Below, one piece after another: positions 45,556 to 54,561 of a DNA stretch of 64,000 bases. Below the pieces are notes generated by a model. The model did not search any database. It was not told the origin of the DNA and saw nothing but the letters and a program-made list of their open reading frames with translations. Numbering within the stretch: position 1 is the stretch's first letter; each line of letters begins with the position of its first letter. Origin of the DNA: Candidatus Kapaibacterium sp. (GTDB lineage Bacteria; Bacteroidota; Ignavibacteria; Kapaibacteriales; UBA2268); contig CALBDO010000012.1 of NCBI GenBank assembly GCA_937927515.1, forward strand, positions 1 to 64,000, in the 5' to 3' direction. A program made the translations under genes and the position numbers.

Positions 45556-47190
45556 CTAGTCAATAAAAATATCAACAAATTGAAATTTATCAACATTGAA
45601 CAAGCCTTTGTCACCAATCTTCAAGTGAGGAATCACGAGCAAAGACATAAATGTGATGGTCATTAAAGGTGATTTTAAATTTGTACCATTGGCTTTAACC
45701 TTATCTTCTATTTCTTGGTATTTAGCAGAAACATTTTCAAGTGTATCATCTGTCATTAAACCACCAATTGGCAGTGGTAAACTCCACTGACAAGTACCAT
45801 CAACAAATGCAATTCCCCCTTTGTTTTTAATTATCAGATTTACTGCTCTGGCAATTAGTTCATCGGTTGTGCCAATGACGATTATATTATGCGAGTCGTG
45901 GGCAACGCTTGTTGCAAGCGCTCCATTTTTCAAACCAAAATTTTTAACAAAACCAACAGAAGGTTTGAAATCCTTATACCTATTTACTACAGCAACTTTG
46001 AGAATATCGTTTTCAATGTCTGCAATCGCCAGTCCATCAAAAATTTTAGCTTCAGTGATATACTCATTTGTTAGAAGTTCTCCATCGATGACTTCAATTA
46101 CTCTGATTTTGGATTTTCCGTCAGCTGGTACATTAAAATCACTTGGCTCTCTAAAAGAACAGTTGAAGGTGTTAATTTTTGACGGCTTATTTATTTCAAT
46201 TAAAGTTCTTCCTTCTTTGTAGACAAGTTGACCTTTAATATAGGTTTGAATAACTTCAAAATCTTTTAGGTCTTTTACAACAATGAAGTCTGCGTCGTCT
46301 CCAACTCTTAAAAGTCCTACTGGAAGCTTATAATGCAGTACTGGATTGAGTGTTACGGCTCTTAGAATTTTGAATAAATTGTATCCATAATCATTTGCTC
46401 TTTTTACAAGTAAATTTATATGGCCATTTAAAAGGTCATAGGGATGTAAATCGTCAGTGCAAAACATTACGTAGTCAGGATGTTTATCAAGTAATGGGAT
46501 TAATTCGTCGAAGTTCTTTGCAGCAGAACCTTCGCGAATTAAAATTTTCATTCCATTTTGTATTTTTTCTAAAGCTTCGCTCAGGCTTGTGCATTCATGG
46601 TCTGTGGTAATTCCAAAACTTATGTATTTTTTTAAATTATCCCCAGAAAGATTAGGGCAATGCCCGTCGATTGGAAATTCAAACTTCTTGGCAATTTTAA
46701 TTTTTTCGATAATATCGGCTTCTTCGTTGACTACTCCGGGATAATTCATTACTTCGCTTAGATATGAGATAGGAAAGGTTTTGAAAATTATATCTATATC
46801 TGTAGAGCTAATTGATGCCCCAGAGGTTTCCATATTTGTGGCAGGCACGCAAGAAGGTGCACCGAAAAAGAATTTAAAAGGTACTTGTTCTGCATCGTCA
46901 ATCATAAATTTTATGCCCGAAATTCCGCATACATTAGCGATTTCATGCGGGTCTGATACAGTTGCAACAGTTCCAAATTTTACCGCATTCTTTGCAAATT
47001 CCGACGGTGTAAGCATAGAGCTTTCAATGTGTACGTGAGAATCGATGAATCCTGGAAGTATGTAATTGGAATATTTACTGTTTTTTTCGGGAGTGATTTT
47101 TGTAATAACTCCATTTTCAACATAAATAGTGCCAGGATAAATCACTTCTTTGAAAACATCAACAATATTGCCTTTAATGTTAAATTCCAT
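45556..47190 (-). CDS. ade: Adenine deaminase
   Basis: The 544-residue amidohydrolase converts adenine to hypoxanthine and ammonia. The metal-binding start is SHVHIESSMLTPSEFA, followed by TVATVSDPHEIANVCG and later DGHCPNLSG and FCTDDLHPYDLL, all family marks of the bacterial Ade (not the adenosine deaminase type). The C-terminal part has VAHDSHNIIVIGTTDE and the loop GLMTDD. Length is normal. It sits three bases after the GWxTD gene, in the lysS run, and is one of two purine enzymes in the window together with guaA. Confidence 0.94.
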   Translation of the reverse strand: MEFNIKGNIVDVFKEVIYPGTIYVENGVITKITPEKNSKYSNYILPGFIDSHVHIESSMLTPSEFAKNAVKFGTVATVSDPHEIANVCGISGIKFMIDDAEQVPFKFFFGAPSCVPATNMETSGASISSTDIDIIFKTFPISYLSEVMNYPGVVNEEADIIEKIKIAKKFEFPIDGHCPNLSGDNLKKYISFGITTDHECTSLSEALEKIQNGMKILIREGSAAKNFDELIPLLDKHPDYVMFCTDDLHPYDLLNGHINLLVKRANDYGYNLFKILRAVTLNPVLHYKLPVGLLRVGDDADFIVVKDLKDFEVIQTYIKGQLVYKEGRTLIEINKPSKINTFNCSFREPSDFNVPADGKSKIRVIEVIDGELLTNEYITEAKIFDGLAIADIENDILKVAVVNRYKDFKPSVGFVKNFGLKNGALATSVAHDSHNIIVIGTTDELIARAVNLIIKNKGGIAFVDGTCQWSLPLPIGGLMTDDTLENVSAKYQEIEDKVKANGTNLKSPLMTITFMSLLVIPHLKIGDKGLFNVDKFQFVDIFID

Positions 47191-47193
47191 TTT

Positions 47194-48483
47194 TTATGGC
47201 CTATAAACATATTTTTCAGAAAAAGTAGGGGGAGAATACAATCGGTAATCTCCGAATCCGCTGTAATCGACGAAGATAAAAGTTCGCGAGGAATAGTTCC
47301 ATATCTCATAACTCCGATTATAATTAAAATCGGTCTGCTTTTGTATTGTTGCAGGTGAACCCAGGACAACATAAACCATTCCTCTGTCGGTCATCCAGCC
47401 CTCGATGTAAGATTTAAAGTTGCTATCGGCATAATAGATGCGTTCGTAATATTCTTCGAATGCCTCGTTATAATCTGTTGATGGGCTCGGGTCCAACTTT
47501 TTCCAAAATTCAAGGAACCTTGCCAACTTTTCTTCTTTTGTTGTTGCTTGATTTATATAATCAATATCGGACTGATATGCTACATATTTCAATTGTTTTA
47601 TGGATTTTTCGAGATTTGCTAAAACCTTGTTTTCAAGGCTGGGACTGATTTCAAAAGTTCTCTCGGAGACTGCTATGATTTCAGTTTCTTTGAATGTGGA
47701 ATCTGAAGTAGATGATTTTTTTAAAGCAAAAACTTTTAAAATATAACTTCCTTCTTTTGGTAACATTTCTCTATGAAGCGGAAAATATATTTGGTCAACT
47801 TGTTTTATTGGTAAGCGTAACCTTTTACTTCTAGCTATTTCTTTGCCCTTAAAATTTAAAATTGTGTAAACTATGTCAACTGTATCGAACAGGTAATTAT
47901 TTTGATATGTTTCAAGAAATACAAAACATCGATTCAGATTTCCCAGGTTATCAGACAAAAATGGGGTGATTTTGAATTCACCATTGATTTCTTCTACATC
48001 CGATAAAAACATAATGCCCGAGAGTGCGAAATTGTATTTTGAAAAATTTAACGCATTCGTCGAGCGACTTTTTGTATATTTCATTGAAGAATTCTTATCG
48101 TATAATGAAATCTCGAGAAGATATTTACCCGATGGTACTTCGAAACTTTCATAAATGTCTTTAAATTTCGCCGAGAAGCCAAGTGTTTCTACCTGTTCGG
48201 GCTCGTTCACTATTTTGGTTAGTGTTTTACTTTGTAAAACATTACCCAGAGAGTCTTTTATGGTTATCGTTAAATTTATCTCGGAAGAATATGAGTTGAC
48301 ACTTTTTACAAAAGTTAATGATGAGTAAGGAATTAAAATAAATACATCAATACGGGAAAGGCTATCATAATTATTAGATTTGAAGCAAATAGCATCAAAA
48401 AAAAATGTTGATTCCCCCTTACGCGAAATAGTAGAATAAGTGCATATGAGCGTAAATGTCAAGAAATAAACAAAATTCCTCAT
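47194..48483 (-). CDS. GWxTD domain-containing exported protein
   Basis: The start is taken at ATG 48483, two bases after the stop of the site-2 protease gene; an upstream in-frame ATG at 48504 would overlap that gene. The 429-residue product starts with a signal sequence (MRNFVYFLTFTLICTYST). It has two beta-rich regions (about 20-280) and then the C-terminal GWxTD domain: EGWMTDRGMVYVVLGSPATI followed by YEIWNYSSRTFIFVDYSGFG. The GWxTD family occurs in the FCB group and its function is not known; the domain is often linked to secreted or outer-membrane proteins. It is between a site-2 protease and adenine deaminase, both in the same direction. Confidence 0.85.
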   Translation of the reverse strand: MRNFVYFLTFTLICTYSTISRKGESTFFFDAICFKSNNYDSLSRIDVFILIPYSSLTFVKSVNSYSSEINLTITIKDSLGNVLQSKTLTKIVNEPEQVETLGFSAKFKDIYESFEVPSGKYLLEISLYDKNSSMKYTKSRSTNALNFSKYNFALSGIMFLSDVEEINGEFKITPFLSDNLGNLNRCFVFLETYQNNYLFDTVDIVYTILNFKGKEIARSKRLRLPIKQVDQIYFPLHREMLPKEGSYILKVFALKKSSTSDSTFKETEIIAVSERTFEISPSLENKVLANLEKSIKQLKYVAYQSDIDYINQATTKEEKLARFLEFWKKLDPSPSTDYNEAFEEYYERIYYADSNFKSYIEGWMTDRGMVYVVLGSPATIQKQTDFNYNRSYEIWNYSSRTFIFVDYSGFGDYRLYSPPTFSEKYVYRP

Positions 48484-48484
48484 C

Positions 48485-49558
48485 TTATTTGAAGTAAATT
48501 CCATTAGGTGTAAACGATAAGATTAACATCAATATTGCAAGTATACCAAGTGTAAACCTAAATGAGTTTATAGGAGCAGAGTTGGGTATATAAGGATGGG
48601 GGAGTTTTATAAAAATTCTCGTTATAATTGCCCAAAAGAGCCAGCCACCCCATGCTTCAAACCAAAAAGGCATCAAATTTTTTAGGTTTCGAAGGAAAGG
48701 TAACAAGTGGTCTTGCATCCAGATGTACAAAGAGGATGGATAATCGACTTGCTCCAAAATGGTTAGCAAAGAGCTGAATAACGAGCCCAGACCAAATAAC
48801 GTTATTAGCCACCACAAAAGCTTTGCAATTTTATACTGATATTTGCCAAATATTGCGTAGAAAATATGTCCACCGTCAAGCTGGCCAAAGGGTAAAAGAT
48901 TGAGCAGTGTGACGAAAAGTCCAAACCAACCGACACAAAGGAAAGGGTAATGATAGATTTCGTTCATCGGTGGTACCCAACTACCTGGGTTCGTAAAGCA
49001 TTTTGAGAAAAGAAAAAAAATCAGGTTATCACCAAAATGAAGACCGGTGTTGGGAATTTCTCCGTTAAATTTTGTAAGATATTCTGGGTGAATTGTGTAG
49101 ATGTATTCCTTAGGAGGTAGTGTATTAAATCCGATTGCAAGAAGAATTATCGATACAACAAAACCAGCAAGTGGTCCGGCAATTCCAATGTCGAATAATG
49201 CTTTTCTATTGGGTATAGGCGAGCGGGTAGCGATTACAGCTCCAAAGGTGCCAAAAGGATTTAATAAGTCTGGAAATGGAACTGGAATAAAATAGGGCAG
49301 AGATGCATCTACCCTATGAATTTTTGAAGCGATAAAGTGACCCATTTCGTGGGAGGTAAGAAATAACATTATCAAGAAGGCGTATGTAAGGCCATAATGC
49401 CAATTTGTAACATCGATATAATTTTTCATGAGCCATTGTGTTCCAGCTATTGTCGTTGTCAAAAACGTAAGCAAGAAAAGCAATAAATGTAACCAAAGAG
49501 GTGATTTTCTCTTTAAAATTTTGGGTTGCCTGTACGGAATAAATTCAAATTCTTTCAT
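48485..49558 (-). CDS. Site-2 protease family membrane metalloprotease (M50)
   Basis: The 357-residue membrane protein has a zinc-binding HEMGH at 70-74 in TSHEMGHFIASK and the second motif LDGGH in PFGQLDGGHIFYAIFG near residue 228. About seven hydrophobic segments surround them. Its arrangement resembles the PDZ-less plant EGY/bacterial M50 branch, with the periplasmic stretch (about 130-200) containing YFIPVPFPDLLNPFGTFGAV. It likely cuts membrane-embedded substrates. It overlaps the upstream small membrane protein gene by 14 bases and is followed immediately by the GWxTD gene. Confidence 0.9.
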   Translation of the reverse strand: MKEFEFIPYRQPKILKRKSPLWLHLLLFLLTFLTTTIAGTQWLMKNYIDVTNWHYGLTYAFLIMLFLTSHEMGHFIASKIHRVDASLPYFIPVPFPDLLNPFGTFGAVIATRSPIPNRKALFDIGIAGPLAGFVVSIILLAIGFNTLPPKEYIYTIHPEYLTKFNGEIPNTGLHFGDNLIFFLFSKCFTNPGSWVPPMNEIYHYPFLCVGWFGLFVTLLNLLPFGQLDGGHIFYAIFGKYQYKIAKLLWWLITLFGLGSLFSSLLTILEQVDYPSSLYIWMQDHLLPFLRNLKNLMPFWFEAWGGWLFWAIITRIFIKLPHPYIPNSAPINSFRFTLGILAILMLILSFTPNGIYFK

Positions 49559-49979
49559 GACTTGATATGTAATTTAAAAAATTCTCAATACTTCCGTCGA
49601 AATATTGAAATAACATCGAAACACCTAATAAAATTAATGTTAAAACCCAAATTAAGAAAAAAAGAGTGAAAGTTGGTAAATGCTGATTCATTTCTCTTAT
49701 TTTTTGATATCTGTTAGCTTTGTTGAAAAGATAAGTTATTTGAAGGGTGGAGGTTATTAAAAAGAAAAAGAACGAAAGAATTTTTATGTCAATTGAGTAT
49801 CTGGTTTCGACTCTAAGAAAAAAAAGAGTGGAGGCGAAGTATATAGAGAAAAGTAAGGTAGCTAAAAAAATTGAAGCGATGACAAGTTCTTCTTGAGTAT
49901 TTCCAAGATGCAATTTTTTGGCTATTGAAAAATGTAGGGTCCAAACTTTCCAAAGAAGTTTTGAAATATGTTTGAACAT
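49545..49979 (-). CDS. Small multi-spanning membrane protein of unknown function
   Basis: The 144-residue protein has three hydrophobic segments: about 34-52 (VIASIFLATLLFSIYFAS), 66-86 (ILSFFFFLITSTLQITYLF) and 104-124 (FTLFFLIWVLTLILLGVSML). The N-terminal stretch (KVWTLHFSIAKKLHLGNTQE) is amphipathic. No family is recognised. It lies between lysS (seven bases upstream) and the site-2 protease (14-base overlap), so it is likely cotranslated with the latter and could be an accessory of it. Confidence 0.65.
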   Translation of the reverse strand: MFKHISKLLWKVWTLHFSIAKKLHLGNTQEELVIASIFLATLLFSIYFASTLFFLRVETRYSIDIKILSFFFFLITSTLQITYLFNKANRYQKIREMNQHLPTFTLFFLIWVLTLILLGVSMLFQYFDGSIENFLNYISSHERI

Positions 49980-49986
49980 AAAATTG

Positions 49987-51498
49987 CTACTGTGGACTTT
50001 CGGGCCTCATTTGAGGAAAAAGAATAACATCTCTAATTGATTTTTGATTTGTTAATAACATTACAAGTCTATCGATTCCGATACCCAAGCCACCAGTAGG
50101 TGGCATACCAACCTCGAGAGCATATAAAAAGTCTTCATCGATTATCATTGCTTCTTCGTCGCCTTTGGCTCGTAGTCTTGCTTGTTCTTCGAATCTTTCT
50201 CTTTGGTCCCTTGGGTCGTTCAATTCAGAAAAAGCATTTGCAATCTCGAAACCATTAACAAAAAGCTCGAAGCGCTCGACAAGTCCCTTCTCGCTTCTGT
50301 GTTTTTTTGCTAAAGGGGACATTTCAATTGGATAATCCGTAACAAATGTCGGTTGAATTAAATTTGGTTGCACAATCTCTGAAAAAATTTCATCTAATAT
50401 TTTAGCTTTACTCAAATTATTGGGTATTTCCAGTTCATGTTTTTTGGCGATAGAAACTAATTCTGATTCTGTTTTGTCTATTACATTTTCATTTAGGTAT
50501 TCTTTAAATAAATCAAACATTTTTTTTCTTTCGAAAGGTTTGCGAAAGGAAATTTGCTTGTCATTGTATGTTATTGTTTCACTACCAAATAAATTTACAA
50601 CGAGCGAATTTAATAGGTCTTCCACCATTTCCATTACCCAAAAGTAGTCTTTATAGGCCACATAGATTTCAAGAGCAGTAAATTCGGGATTATGCATTCT
50701 ATCCATACCTTCATTACGAAAATTTTTACTTATTTCATAAACTCCTTCAAATCCACCTACAATAAGTCGTTTAAGGTAAAGTTCATCTGCAATTCTTAAA
50801 TATAAATCGATGTCTAAGGCATTATGGTGGGTTATAAATGGTCTTGCTGTCGCTCCACCATAAATTGGTTGTAAAATTGGAGTCTCAACTTCCAGCCAAC
50901 CCCGAGCGTCGAAGTAATTTCTTATGTATGATATAATTTTAGCACGGGTGCGAAAAACATATTTTATGTCTGGGTTAACAATTAAATCAACATAGCGTCT
51001 TCTATATCTCAGTTCTTTGTCCGAAAATTGGTCGTGAATAATTTTATTCCCACTTTCGTCTACTTCTATTTTTGGTACTGGTATCGGTGTTAGTGATTTG
51101 CATAAAATTTCATATTTCTTCGCATGTACAGTAATTTCTCCCATTTTAGTTCTAAACACAAAGCCTTCGACCCCAATAATATCTCCAATATCCAAGTATT
51201 TTAGAAGTTCATATGTATCCTCGAGCTCGTTTTTTCTAAAATATATTTGAATTCTCCCGGATTCATCTTGAATATCGCAAAAGGTGGCTTTTCCCATTCT
51301 TCTAAATGTCATGATTCTTCCAGCTACGCATACGTTTTGAAATTTCTCGGGCTGTTCGTCCTGAAAATTATCCAATATTTCTTTTGCAGAATGTGTTTTG
51401 TTGAAATTGTAGGGAAATGGATTTATGCCAATTTTTTCAAGATGCTGTAATTCCTCTTTTCGTCTTATCTTCTGGTCATTTAATTCGCTTGTATCCAT
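49987..51498 (-). CDS. lysS: Lysyl-tRNA synthetase (class II)
   Basis: The 503-residue enzyme charges tRNA-Lys. The N-terminal OB fold carries [20 protein letters not shown]; class II motifs are [20 protein letters not shown] (motif 1), [20 protein letters not shown] with [12 protein letters not shown] (motif 2) and [20 protein letters not shown] (motif 3). It ends [11 protein letters not shown] as usual. It heads the six-gene minus run ending with the M14 peptidase. A 140-base gap separates it from the EF-G paralogue gene. Confidence 0.97.
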   Translation of the reverse strand: MDTSELNDQKIRRKEELQHLEKIGINPFPYNFNKTHSAKEILDNFQDEQPEKFQNVCVAGRIMTFRRMGKATFCDIQDESGRIQIYFRKNELEDTYELLKYLDIGDIIGVEGFVFRTKMGEITVHAKKYEILCKSLTPIPVPKIEVDESGNKIIHDQFSDKELRYRRRYVDLIVNPDIKYVFRTRAKIISYIRNYFDARGWLEVETPILQPIYGGATARPFITHHNALDIDLYLRIADELYLKRLIVGGFEGVYEISKNFRNEGMDRMHNPEFTALEIYVAYKDYFWVMEMVEDLLNSLVVNLFGSETITYNDKQISFRKPFERKKMFDLFKEYLNENVIDKTESELVSIAKKHELEIPNNLSKAKILDEIFSEIVQPNLIQPTFVTDYPIEMSPLAKKHRSEKGLVERFELFVNGFEIANAFSELNDPRDQRERFEEQARLRAKGDEEAMIIDEDFLYALEVGMPPTGGLGIGIDRLVMLLTNQKSIRDVILFPQMRPESPQ

Positions 51499-51553
51499 GA
51501 AACACCTAAAGTAAAACTTAAAATACTAATTTTAAACACTCTCTATCAGCATT

Positions 51554-51625
51554 ATGAAATCGAAACGAAAACACGTTTACAGTCGCAATGTAAGGAGAAA
51601 GTTCCCTAAATTAATTCCAAAATAA
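51554..51625 (+). CDS. Possible 23-residue basic peptide
   Basis: In the gap between lysS and the EF-G paralogue, the plus strand holds ATG-to-TAA for 23 residues with 11 basic residues (MKSKRKHVYSRN, then RRKFPKLIPK). Such composition resembles the smallest ribosomal proteins (for instance THX or L34) although no family match is recognised. There is no ribosome-binding site and both flanking genes run the other way, so it may be chance. Confidence 0.25.
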   Translation: MKSKRKHVYSRNVRRKFPKLIPK

Positions 51626-51638
51626 AAAATTTACAGTG

Positions 51639-53774
51639 TTATTCACTTTCCTCTTGCTGTCTTTTCTTGTATTCCTCAATAAGTTTCTGTTGAATTTGTG
51701 GAGGCACCACTTGGTATTCCGCAAAAGATTGTGTATGGCTGGCTCTAGCTTGTGTCATCGAGCGTAAAGCAGTGGAATATTTATCCAACTCGGCTAAAGG
51801 CATCTTTGCCTTAATTTTCTGATATTTGCCTTCGCTTTCAATCCCGATAATCACACCACGGCGGCTGGGCAAATCGCTCATTACATCGCCAACAAACTCC
51901 TCGGGCACTTTTATTTCGACATTATAGATTGGTTCGAGGATTTTCGGGTCTGCTTTAACAAAATTCTCTTTGAAAACCATCATACCAGCTGTCTTGAATG
52001 CTGCTTCATTCGAGTCCACTGGATGCATTTTACCATCGTAAATTACAACCCTAATGTCCCGCACATATGAGCCAGTTAATGGGCCCTCTTGCATCTTTTC
52101 CATGACTCCCTTAAGAATCGCTGGCATAAATCTTTGGTCTATCACACCTCCGACAATGCAATTCACAAACTCTAGTTTGCCACCCCATTCAAGGTCGTAT
52201 AAATCCCTGCCACGGACTGTAAATTCGGATGGGATTGGATTTCCTTCTACGTATGGTTCTATCATCATATGAACTTCTGCAAATTGACCAGCACCGCCAG
52301 TTTGCTTTTTGTGTCTATACATTCCCCGAACTTGTTTCTGAATGGTTTCTCTGTATGGCACTCTTGGCTCCTTGAATTCAACTTCTACTTTATAACGATG
52401 TTCCAATCTCCATTTTGCAACTGCAAGATGGAGCTCTCCTTGGGCATAAAGTATTATCTGTTTCAATTCTGGAGAATGTTCTACAATTAACGTAGGGTCT
52501 TCTAAGTGTAAATTATTTAAAGAGGTACCGACTTTTTCTTCCTCCCCTTTATTCTTGGGAGCAACAGCAATCCTAATTCTTGGATTGGGATATTCGATAG
52601 GGGCGTAGTCTATGTTGAAGCCTTTTTCGTGTAGGGTGTGGTTGATTTGAGTAAATTTTAACTTAACTGTTGCTCCAATGTCGCCAGCTATAATTTGACT
52701 TACATCGATTCTTTTTTTGCCATTTATTACAAAAATTTGGTTAAGTCTCTCTATTTGTGATTTTGTCTCGTTTAAAAGGTCGATACCAGGAACAATTTTG
52801 CCAGTTTGAACCTTGAAAAAGGTCATATCTCCCAGATGTGCTTCACTTGTTAGTTTAAAAACAAAAAGCGAGGCTGGAAGATTTGCATCAACTTTTTGAA
52901 TGTTTTCAGCCTTGGTTACCCGGCCGGAGACTTCATCTGGTGCAGGACAAAATCTAATGGCAAAATCGACAAAAAAGTCGGTGCCTATATTATTTTTGGA
53001 ATTAACACAAATTACTGGAAATATATCTCTTTCGATAAATGTCTTTTTTAAGGCGGGGAAGAGTATACTTTCATCTAAAGTTCCCGTTTCGATATATTTA
53101 TCCATAAGTTCCATGTCTGTTTCGGCTATCATTTCGAGTAACTCATTTCGCAATGGTTCAATTTTGGATTTATCACTATCTGGGATTTCTTTTTGAGTGG
53201 CTTTTCCAGAGTCGTCGTTGTATTCATAAATCTTCATGTCTAATAGATTATAAAAGGATTTAAAAGAAGGTCCCGTTGAAATAGGTAAGTGAAGTGCAAT
53301 CACCTTTCTACCAAACAATTCCCTTAGTTGGTTGAACGTGCTTTCAAAATTAGCTTGGTCGAGGTCGAGCTTATTAATAACGAATATTGTTGGCAATTTA
53401 TATTTTTCTGCATACTCCCAAGCATTTTCTGTACCAACTTCAACACCATTTTGAGCATTGATAAAAATAAAGGCAGTTTCGACAACATTCAGCCCCGCAA
53501 TCATTTCACCTATGAAATCATCAGTTCCAGGAGTGTCGATAAAATTAATTTTGTATCCATTGTGTTCAATGAATAGTAATGAGGATAGAACTGAGCACTT
53601 GCGTTCTTGCTCAATTTCATTAAAATCCGATTGTGTGGAATTTTCTTCGATAGTACCTCGGCGATTGATAGCTTTACCATAATAAAGAATGCAGTCTGCA
53701 AAAGTTGTTTTTCCTGTGTTAAAATGCCCAGCGAGCGCAATATTCCTTATTTGTTTTGTTTCGTACACATTCAT
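51639..53774 (-). CDS. Elongation factor G paralogue (FusA2/EF-G-like GTPase)
   Basis: The 711-residue protein has the EF-G domain order. The G domain has the P-loop GHFNTGKT at 16-23, DTPGT at 80-84 and the guanine-binding NKLD at 134-137. The canonical translational GTPase motif DTPGH has its catalytic His replaced by Thr84, as seen with other residues in the EF-G-like branch. The later domains have YRHKKQTGGAGQFAEVHMM, VGGVIDQRFMPAILKGVMEK and DVMSDLPSRRGVIIGIESEG, close to EF-G. It is probably not the main elongation factor and may act in ribosome rescue or regulation. The 353-base stretch upstream leads to tmRNA, read in the same direction. Confidence 0.88.
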   Translation of the reverse strand: MNVYETKQIRNIALAGHFNTGKTTFADCILYYGKAINRRGTIEENSTQSDFNEIEQERKCSVLSSLLFIEHNGYKINFIDTPGTDDFIGEMIAGLNVVETAFIFINAQNGVEVGTENAWEYAEKYKLPTIFVINKLDLDQANFESTFNQLRELFGRKVIALHLPISTGPSFKSFYNLLDMKIYEYNDDSGKATQKEIPDSDKSKIEPLRNELLEMIAETDMELMDKYIETGTLDESILFPALKKTFIERDIFPVICVNSKNNIGTDFFVDFAIRFCPAPDEVSGRVTKAENIQKVDANLPASLFVFKLTSEAHLGDMTFFKVQTGKIVPGIDLLNETKSQIERLNQIFVINGKKRIDVSQIIAGDIGATVKLKFTQINHTLHEKGFNIDYAPIEYPNPRIRIAVAPKNKGEEEKVGTSLNNLHLEDPTLIVEHSPELKQIILYAQGELHLAVAKWRLEHRYKVEVEFKEPRVPYRETIQKQVRGMYRHKKQTGGAGQFAEVHMMIEPYVEGNPIPSEFTVRGRDLYDLEWGGKLEFVNCIVGGVIDQRFMPAILKGVMEKMQEGPLTGSYVRDIRVVIYDGKMHPVDSNEAAFKTAGMMVFKENFVKADPKILEPIYNVEIKVPEEFVGDVMSDLPSRRGVIIGIESEGKYQKIKAKMPLAELDKYSTALRSMTQARASHTQSFAEYQVVPPQIQQKLIEEYKKRQQEESE

Positions 53775-54127
53775 ATCTTCACCAAATTTTTGGAAATTTA
53801 ATGAGTAAAAAACTTCAATTTATTGAATTTTATCGAGAAAATTAGCAACACGATTTACAAAAGTTTGAGATATGTTTGCACCCAAAGGACGGAATCTTCC
53901 TATAATTCTTAAATAATTTTTACAATTATGATGTCCATACTCAGATTGACATTTAGGCTAAAACCAAACATTTAAACTTACTTTGCAGCTATTTGTTCTT
54001 ATTGCACAACTAAGAGGTATATTGGCAATTAGAAATCACACATTCAAAAAATGGGTTTAATCAAAAGATAGGAGTGTTAAATGTTAATTCAAAAATTATA
54101 AACGCATAATGAAGATAGAAAATATTG
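53775..54127. other. Intergenic region of 353 bases
   Basis: The gap between the EF-G paralogue and tmRNA is AT-rich. I see no protein-like frame, no repeat and no clear promoter of the TTG / TAnnTTTG type on either strand. It presumably holds the 3' end of the tmRNA transcript and the promoter of the EF-G paralogue. Confidence 0.4.
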
Positions 54128-54485
54128 TGGAGATGGCGGGAGTCGAACCCGCGTCCGGGGTGTTTCAACCGCAGTGCCTACATACTTAGTCGTTCTTTGT
54201 GTTTTCGCCCATACGCGAACCGAACGACAGGTTTCGTAAGGGCTATCGGTTGAGCTTGTCGCAAATGGACCAACCGAAAAATCCATTTGCCAGCCTATCT
54301 AATTGCGACACCTTTCTGGAAATCGATAGGCAAATTTCCAGAAAGATGGGCTACCGTAAATTAGGCAGCCAAAGCGTAATTGCTTTCGGCATTTTTGGTT
54401 TGCCGTTTGAATTTACGTGCTGCCACGGCAAAGCACGGTATGCCACTGCCAGCCTCCTTCACCCCGTCGAAGCCATTTCATCCCC
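54128..54485 (-). ncRNA. ssrA: Transfer-messenger RNA (tmRNA)
   Basis: On the minus strand the 5' end GGGGATGAAATGGCTTCGAC and the 3' end with GCGGGTTCGACTCCCGC then CATCTCCA form the tRNA-like domain. The acceptor stem has the G3-U70 wobble pair that alanyl-tRNA synthetase needs. The reading frame for the proteolysis tag ends at TAA (54361-54363) and reads AESNYALAA if the resume codon is GCC at 54388-54390, similar to the GENNYALAA-type tags of Bacteroidota. The encoded CCA is incomplete (A then CA), so CCA is added later. The RNA is about 358 bases and frees stalled ribosomes together with SmpB, which is not in the window. Confidence 0.95.
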
Positions 54486-54561
54486 TCAAAGAACGTATCT
54501 TTTTTAAACGAAATAGTTTTATGTTTATTTTTTATTTTTGTCTTTCAACCTATTCTAAAAT

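Noticed and set aside
54089-54507. Open frames on both strands across the tmRNA gene
   Set aside because: The RNA fold with its tRNA-like ends and tag frame explains the sequence; the long frames reflect its higher GC content.
53775-54560. Possible genomic island inserted at tmRNA
   Set aside because: tmRNA is a common integration site, but no integrase, direct repeat of its 3' end or foreign-looking gene is next to it. The only tyrosine recombinase, at 62636, is a housekeeping XerD.
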